Below, in pieces: positions 58,790 to 64,000 of a DNA stretch of 64,000 bases. The notes beneath the pieces were generated by a model. That model saw nothing but the letters and a program-made list of their open reading frames with translations, ran no database searches and was not told the origin of the DNA. Each line of letters opens with the position of its first letter. Positions within the stretch are counted from its first letter, which is position 1. A program made the position numbers and the translations under genes. The stretch comes from Theropithecus gelada (lineage: Eukaryota; Chordata; Mammalia; Primates; Cercopithecidae), in NCBI RefSeq assembly GCF_003255815.1, contig NC_037670.1, positions 70,241,406 through 70,305,405 on the forward strand, in the 5' to 3' direction.

Positions 58790-59215
58790 GCTCTGCTCCT
58801 ACCAGCACCAACCTTCTTTTCCTTGAGGAAAGCTCTTTCCTGCCTTAAAATCTGCAACCCATGGGTCATATCTGCCAAGAATGCCCCTTCCCTCCCCTCT
58901 TCAACCAGGAAACTCCTACTTACCTTCACACCTTAACTTAAATGCCACTCCTTTAGGGAAGTTTTCCACGGCCTGCCCTGCTGCATTACACTCTTAGGTT
59001 TGAAACTTTATGGCATACTCTTTATTTCCTTAACGGTGCTTATTGTAAGAATAATGATATAGTTTTGGGTGTGTTATCACTTATTGAAGTCTGTTACCAT
59101 TCTAGACTCTTCCATGATGGAAGGCACTGTGTTTATCTTGTTCAATGTGGTATCCCAGCACTTAGCAAACATTCTAACACAAAGTAGGTGCTTCATTGAT
59201 ATTAATTATATGGAT
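58790..59215 (+). mobile_element. L2 LINE 3' end, sense
   Basis: In order: ctctgctcctaccagcacca, gaggaaagctctttcctgcc, aaatgccactcctttaggga, agttttccacggcctgcc, ctcttccatgatggaaggca, gtgtttatcttgttcaatgt, ggtatcccagcacttagcaa and aagtaggtgcttcattgata. A long, well-ordered L2 3' end. Confidence 0.78.
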
Positions 59216-59239
59216 TAAAAAATTGTCTACCAAACTTCT

Positions 59240-59335
59240 AGACCAGCACTATCCAATGAAAATATAAAGAAAGAAAACCACAAATGTGAGTCAAATATAT
59301 TACTTGAAATTTTCTAGTAGTCACTTTGTATTTCC
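59240..59335 (+). mobile_element. hAT-Charlie-type fragment
   Basis: The words agaccagcactatccaatga, aaatataaagaaagaaaacc, cacaaatgtgagtcaaatat and gaaattttctagtagtcact resemble an element whose terminus is 'cagcactgtccaatagaaat' and which continues 'ttttctagtagccaca'. Only the left part survives. Confidence 0.55.
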
Positions 59336-59850
59336 CTTATCAGGTGAACAAAACAGGTGAGAAGTCCTGATTGGGGGTGAGATGTACGCACCCACATTTT
59401 TTCTCCCTCCGATTACAACCATAAAACTTGGGCAGAATGCATGGGGAAGCTATGTAAAGACCCTGAAAAGAAAACAGCAGCAATAAAATTGAAAAAGAGC
59501 ACAAAAGTTTGAAGTACCATTGATCTGGCAGTGAGCTTCCCTGCCCCCTCAGTGTCCCCTGGTCTGTACTCCTCATATTCCAAACCTAGAAGGGGACATC
59601 AGGGCACAGACAGACAGAACTCTAAGAGCTCCTCTAGTACCACCAGCTTAAGGAGGTGGAAAGTGAACTCCTAATGCACCCAGTGAGAGAATCCGTAATT
59701 TTTAAAACAATTATTTTTCTTATCTCTAATCTCTCTTCACTGAGACCACAAGTGATCCAGAGGCAGCAGGGACAGTAGCTGTTAACAGGAAGCTGATGGA
59801 GTCAAAGCTCTGAGAGATGCAATTGTCATGGGTATTGCTTTGTATTTTGA
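59336..59850. other. Unassigned unique sequence
   Basis: No gene or repeat recognised. Confidence 0.5.
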
Positions 59851-59874
59851 GTGTGTGTGTGTGTGTGTGTGTGT
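59851..59874. repeat. (GT)12 microsatellite
   Basis: About twelve uninterrupted gt units on the plus strand. Confidence 0.95.
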
Positions 59875-60195
59875 GATGTATAATGTGTATATATCAAGCA
59901 AATATCTTTGTTTTCTTCCCTCTCTTATCTCCTTGTCATATAACATAAGATGTATTGGCTCTACTTTATGGTGTTTAAGTATATTGTTAACTTTACATCA
60001 TATTACTCAGGATATCGAAAAGTGTAAACATCACCCAAGGACTCTGCATCCTATACTTGGGGAAGGAATAGTGCGTGTTCAGTTTTGTGCAGGATGGTGG
60101 TATCTCGTTAGGCAGGAGTATTGCCTTTATTTGGAGATTAAGTGTGGTTTAAGGAGATGTGCATGGGTGCCAAGTTGAGAAGGGATGGCCTTGTA
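59875..60195. other. Unassigned
   Basis: No gene or repeat recognised. AT-rich up to about 60,000. Confidence 0.5.
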
Positions 60196-60554
60196 ATGGT
60201 TAACTTCATGTATCAACTTGGCTAGGCCACAAGACCCAGGTATTTGGCCAAGCATCAGTTTAGATGTTGCTGTGAAGGTAGTTTTCCAGATGAGATTAAC
60301 ATTTAAATCAGTAGAACTTGAGATCAGCAGATTGTCCTCCATAATGTGGGTGGCCCCCATCCAGTTAGTTGAAGATCTTAAAAGAAAGAGACTTAGGACT
60401 CCCAAGGAAGAGGAGGTTTTCCTTCTAGGGAGAATACTGTCTTCAAGCTGTAACTTCAACTCCTTCCTGGGTCTCCATCCTGCCAGATTACCCTGCAGAC
60501 TTTGGACTTGCAGGCCCCTCGTTAGCACATGATCCAATTCCTTAAAATAAATCA

Positions 60555-60600
<46 letters not shown>

Positions 60601-60660
60601 TTCATAACAAAATACAAATGACTATTGTTCTGTATTTTTTTATAGAACCCTGACTAGTAC
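60196..60660 (+). mobile_element. LTR-like element, sense, with internal microsatellite
   Basis: In order: ggttaacttcatgtatcaac, ttggctaggccacaagaccc, atgagattaacatttaaatc, ataatgtgggtggcccccat, ccagttagttgaagatctta, cctgggtctccatcctgcca, gactttggacttgcaggccc, attccttaaaataaatcagt, then (TC)n(AC)n, and the end gaaccctgactagtaca. Its TG…CA-like ends and aataaa signal suit an LTR of a common mammalian family that I cannot name with certainty. The minus frame 60,127-60,597 (156 codons) is antisense to it. Confidence 0.68.
60556..60600. repeat. (TC)n(AC)n compound microsatellite
   Basis: About eleven tc units followed by about eleven ac units. It lies just after the aataaa of the LTR-like element, where members of that family commonly carry a dinucleotide run. 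Confidence 0.95.
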
Positions 60661-61184
60661 AGGAGGGGAACCTACCTCTCCATTTAGTGTAGACGCAATG
60701 AGAGAGACAAATCCCCACTGCTTTTTCTCCTCCCTTTTTCTGTCCTCCTATTGCTTGCCCTCTACCATGGAAGTATGCAGAATAGAAGGGGAACTAGAAC
60801 CCCAGGTTTCTGGCTAGAGGTTATATAAAAACAGAGCCTCTAGAAACCTAAAACTACTGAGGAGATCACAGTGAGGAAGGAGATCAGGAAAGGTACCCCA
60901 TAAACTTGTTTATGAATCCCTGAGCTGCACACATGTGAATCTGGTCCTAACTAGCAACCAAATATTTGGGGAACTACACTGACAAATAGTTCACTGCCCA
61001 TGCCCCAGACAGGCCGCTGGGTGGCACACACCCGTGACACAGCTGAAGAACTCTGTAAGGGCTTTGAAAACTGAACTGGTATCAAAACCATAGCCCCCCG
61101 AATGTGGGTTGAAACTTTCTGCTTGAACCTAATCAGTTCAGTTACCTTCCGTAGCAAAAATATGAAAGTTTTCCATGGCCTTTA
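60661..61184. other. Unassigned
   Basis: No gene recognised. Possibly the extreme 5' part of the L1 that follows, but I cannot align it. Confidence 0.4.
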
Positions 61185-61311
61185 AGTGAGATCTAGAGTC
61201 TCAGAACTTAGTATTCAAAATGTCCAGGACACAATTCAAAGTTACTTGGTCTAAGAAGAATGATGACAATTATAACTCACATGGTAAAAGACCACAAAAG
61301 CAAACACTGAG

Positions 61312-61960
61312 ATGAAAAAGGTGTTGGAATTATCTGGCCAACTTTTAAAAGCTAGCATAACAATGTTCAAATTGGCAATTGCGAGCTATTGGAAAAAATG
61401 TTAAAACTGAAAATCTCAACAAAAAATTCAAGATATAAATAAGAACCAAATTGAGATTCTAGCACTGAAAAATATAATAAATAAAAATCCTAATGAATGG
61501 GCTCAATAGCAGTATAGATTGACAGGAAGACAGTTCGTTAATTTGAAGAGTGGCTAACAGATACTATTCTGTCTGAACCACAAAGACCAAAAAGGATGAA
61601 GACAAATGAAGGGAACCTCAGGGAGACGATAACAAAAGGTCTAGCATTCTTCTTTTCAAAGTTTCAGAGGAAAAGGAGAAAGGGTATGATCTGGACCAAA
61701 TATATGAAGAAATGACAGCTGAAAGCTTAAGTTTGGTGAGAGACCCAAACCTACAAGCATTAGAAGCTAAGCAAACCACAAATAGGAAAACCCAAAGAAA
61801 TCCATACTCAACATTTAATAAAACTCCTGAAATGTAAAAAAAGAAAAAAAATCTGCAAAGCAGCCAGAGAAAAATGACATTTTATTTATAGAGGAACAAC
61901 TATTCTGTGGATTTCTCATCAAAAAGAATTATAACAACTGTATACACATAAACTCAATAT
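61312..61960 (+). pseudogene. L1 ORF1 remnant
   Basis: ORF1 encodes the L1 RNA-binding chaperone. From the ATG at 61,312 the frame reads MKKVLELSGQLLKASITMFK, matching the start of old-L1 ORF1 (MLELSDKDFKAAI class), and then stops. Later words (aaaaatataataaataaaaa, gggctcaatagcag, ccaaagaaatccatactcaa, ctgcaaagcagccagagaaa) trace the coiled coil and RNA-binding parts in shifted frames. Not functional. Confidence 0.72.
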
Positions 61961-62029
61961 CTTAAATGAAAGGTCCAATTTCTCAAAAACCACAAGCAAC
62001 CAAAACTCACATAAGATGATGAAATGGGT

Positions 62030-63320
62030 AACCTAAAAAGTCCTATGAATATAAAGAAATAGAATTCATTGCCCAGCACTCCAAAATTAAACCTCTATAT
62101 CAAGATACTTTCACTGGCAAATTCTACTAAACATTCAAAGTAAAAATAACACCAATTTACCCAATTTATTACAAAAAACAGAAGTGGAAAGAATATTTTC
62201 CAACTCATTTCATGAAGCCAGCATAACCAGAATGGAAAACAGTTTCCAAAATGCCCACAATACTCCTTGTGATTATAGACACAAAAATCCTCAAGAAAAA
62301 ATATTAGCACATTGAATCCATCAACATATTAAGAATAATACATCATGATCAGGTAGGGTTTATCCTGGGAATGTAAGGTTGTCTCAGTATTTGGAAGTCA
62401 ACCTATGCAATCCACAATATTGATAGTCTAAAGAAGAAAATCCACATGATCATATCAGTTAATGCAGAAAAAGCATTTGACAAAATACAACATTCATTCA
62501 CGTTAGTAACTCTCAGAGAAAATGTGTAATAGAAGAGACCCTCCTGAATCCAGTAAAGGCCATTTTTAAAAAGCCTGCAACTAACATCATACTTGATCAT
62601 GAAAAATTGAATGCTTTATCTTTAAGACTGAGAATAAGGCAAGAATGTCCATATTCACATCTGCTACTCAATGTTGTATTAGAAGTGTTAGCCAGAGTAA
62701 TAAGATAAAAAAAGACAAAAACATATAAAAGGTATATACATGGAAAAAGGGAAAATAAAACTATCCCTATTCACAGATAACATGATTATTTATGTAGAAA
62801 ATTCCAAGGAATCAGCAACAACAAAAACTTCTAGAACTAATAAATGGGTTTAGCAAGATTGCAAGATACAGTTTCACATAAAAATCAATATACTGAAATA
62901 TATACAAATATATATTATAGGAATAAAATAGATATACAAATATATATTACAAGCAATAGAAATATTATTTTTAAAAAGTCTAATTTACAATAGGTGCAAA
63001 AATGAAATACTTAAAGATAAATCGAACAAAACATATAGAGTCTGTGATCTGGAAAATACAAAACACCAATGAAAGAAATTAAGAAATAACTAAATATTAA
63101 TAATTAGAGACAGCACATGTTCATGAATTGAAGGATTCAACATAGTAAAGAGGCCAATTTTTCTAAAATTGATCTAAAGATGCAACACAGTCCCAGTAAA
63201 AACCCCAGCAGGATTTTTTTTGTAGATGTAGACAAATTAATACTAATATTTATATTTAAAAGCAAAGGAGCTTACAGCAGCTAAACGTTTTGTAAAGGAA
63301 TCTAAAATTCAAGGACTCAC
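62030..63320 (+). pseudogene. L1 ORF2 reverse transcriptase remnant with lost Asp residues
   Basis: Decayed L1 polymerase. Near 62,446-62,500 the frame reads MIISVNAEKAFDKIQHSF. The first metal-binding Asp is replaced by Asn (aat at 62,461-62,463). Near 62,761-62,805 it reads LSLFTDNMIIYVENSKE, so the F-A-D-D box has become F-T-D-N (62,770-62,781). The endonuclease domain is absent because of the internal deletion. Stops and shifts occur elsewhere, so the copy is inactive. Confidence 0.82.
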
Positions 63321-64000
63321 ATTATGAGATTTAATGATTTACTATAAAGCTGTAGCAATCAAGATATGATGATATTGGTGAATAAACAGACAAGTGGAGG
63401 AGTGGAACAGAATGACACAAACATGTCTCCCTGATTTTTGACAGAGGTGCAAAAGTGATGCCACAAACGGTGTTGGATTATTTGGAATTTTGTATACCAA
63501 AAATTAGCTTAACCTAAACTTAACAGCTTCCCCAAAATGAACCCAAAAGGGGTTATAGGTAAAAATAAAACTACAAACCTTCTAGAAGAATTCACAGGAG
63601 AAAATTCTTGTGACCTTTTGTCACACAAAGCATTCTTAGGCATGACACCGAAAGCACTAATCATAAAAGAAAATATTGATAAATTGGATCTTATCAAAAT
63701 TTAACACTTTGCCCTGTGAAAGATATTGAGAGAATGAAAACACAACCTACAGATTAAGATAAAAATATTTGCAAATCACATACCTAATAAAGGATTTGTA
63801 TACAGACTATTAAGAAAACTCTCAAAACTCAACAATAAGAAAACCAAAAAATGAATTTAAAAAATGGGCTAAAGACATAAACAGGCATATCATCAAAGGG
63901 AAAGTAAGAATGAAAAAAAGTATATGAAAAGGTGCTCAGTGCCATTAGCCATTAGGGAAATGCAAATTAAAACCACAACTAGACATCACTCTACACCTAT

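Larger units (their letters stand above)
61185..64000 (+). mobile_element. Old LINE-1, sense, internally deleted, cut by window end
   Basis: The only large plus-strand L1. Landmarks are tccaggacacaattcaaagt (5' region), ORF1 from 61,312, ORF2 from about 62,030 (ttcactggcaaattctacta, gatcaggtagggtttatcct) through the RT core, and the C-terminal region (aaatgaaatacttaaagata, gtaaaaaccccagcagg, caggcatatcatcaaaggga). Between about 61,960 and 62,030 the sequence passes from ORF1 straight into mid-ORF2. The ORF1 end, the inter-ORF spacer, the endonuclease and the first part of RT are missing. The element continues past the window. Confidence 0.85.

Noticed and set aside
60127..60597. 156-codon minus-strand open frame
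   Set aside because: Runs antisense through an LTR-like repeat and its (TC)n(AC)n microsatellite, which gives the repetitive CV and RE residues at its start.

Overview
The window looks like ordinary primate, most likely human, nuclear DNA. It is AT-rich, has no operon-like gene packing, and carries many interspersed repeats that are primate-specific or mammal-wide: Alu elements of J, S and Y type, several LINE-1 copies, L2, MIR, MaLR-type LTRs, an ERV class I LTR, and hAT and Tigger DNA transposons. I find no protein-coding gene, exon chain, CpG island, tRNA, rRNA or CRISPR array that I can support. The stretch is best read as intergenic or deep-intronic; sequence alone does not separate the two.

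Layout. Positions 1-10,830 are mostly unassigned unique sequence with scattered MIR/L2 relics, one antisense AluS (5.2 kb) and a CA-rich microsatellite (9.1 kb). Positions 10.8-12.3 kb hold an antisense L1 3' fragment abutting an antisense LTR piece. Positions 12.3-19.2 kb are mostly unassigned, with an L2 3' end at 15 kb. Positions 19.2-21.9 kb are an antisense L1 with recognisable but broken reverse transcriptase, followed at once by a 64-bp tandem duplication. Positions 22-29 kb are mainly unique, with an AluJ, two LTRs, an L1 scrap and a MIR.

Positions 29.3-46 kb are repeat-dense. An antisense old L1 (29.3-32.9 kb) is hit by four Alu pieces, and antisense L1/HAL1-type ORF1 sequence follows (33.7-34.4 kb). 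After MIR, AluY and L2 copies comes a near-full-length antisense old L1 (38.6-46.0 kb), itself split by a Tigger-type element, a MER30-like hAT element and two Alus. Positions 46-49 kb contain an AluY, a sense L1 5'-end fragment, a long inverted repeat (arms at 47.26 and 48.67 kb) and two adjacent hAT-like elements. Positions 49-61 kb are mainly unassigned, with L2, MIR, LTRs (including a 0.7-kb antisense ERV1 LTR at 57.5-58.2 kb) and dinucleotide repeats. From 61.2 kb to the end runs a sense old L1 with a large internal deletion and mutated reverse-transcriptase aspartates.

By my own spans about two fifths of the window is identifiable repeat. Nothing works together as a pathway. The interest lies in nested insertions, inverted and tandem duplications, and the decay state of the L1 copies. 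Family names come from memory of the consensus sequences and should be checked with RepeatMasker. I did not find a new biological system.
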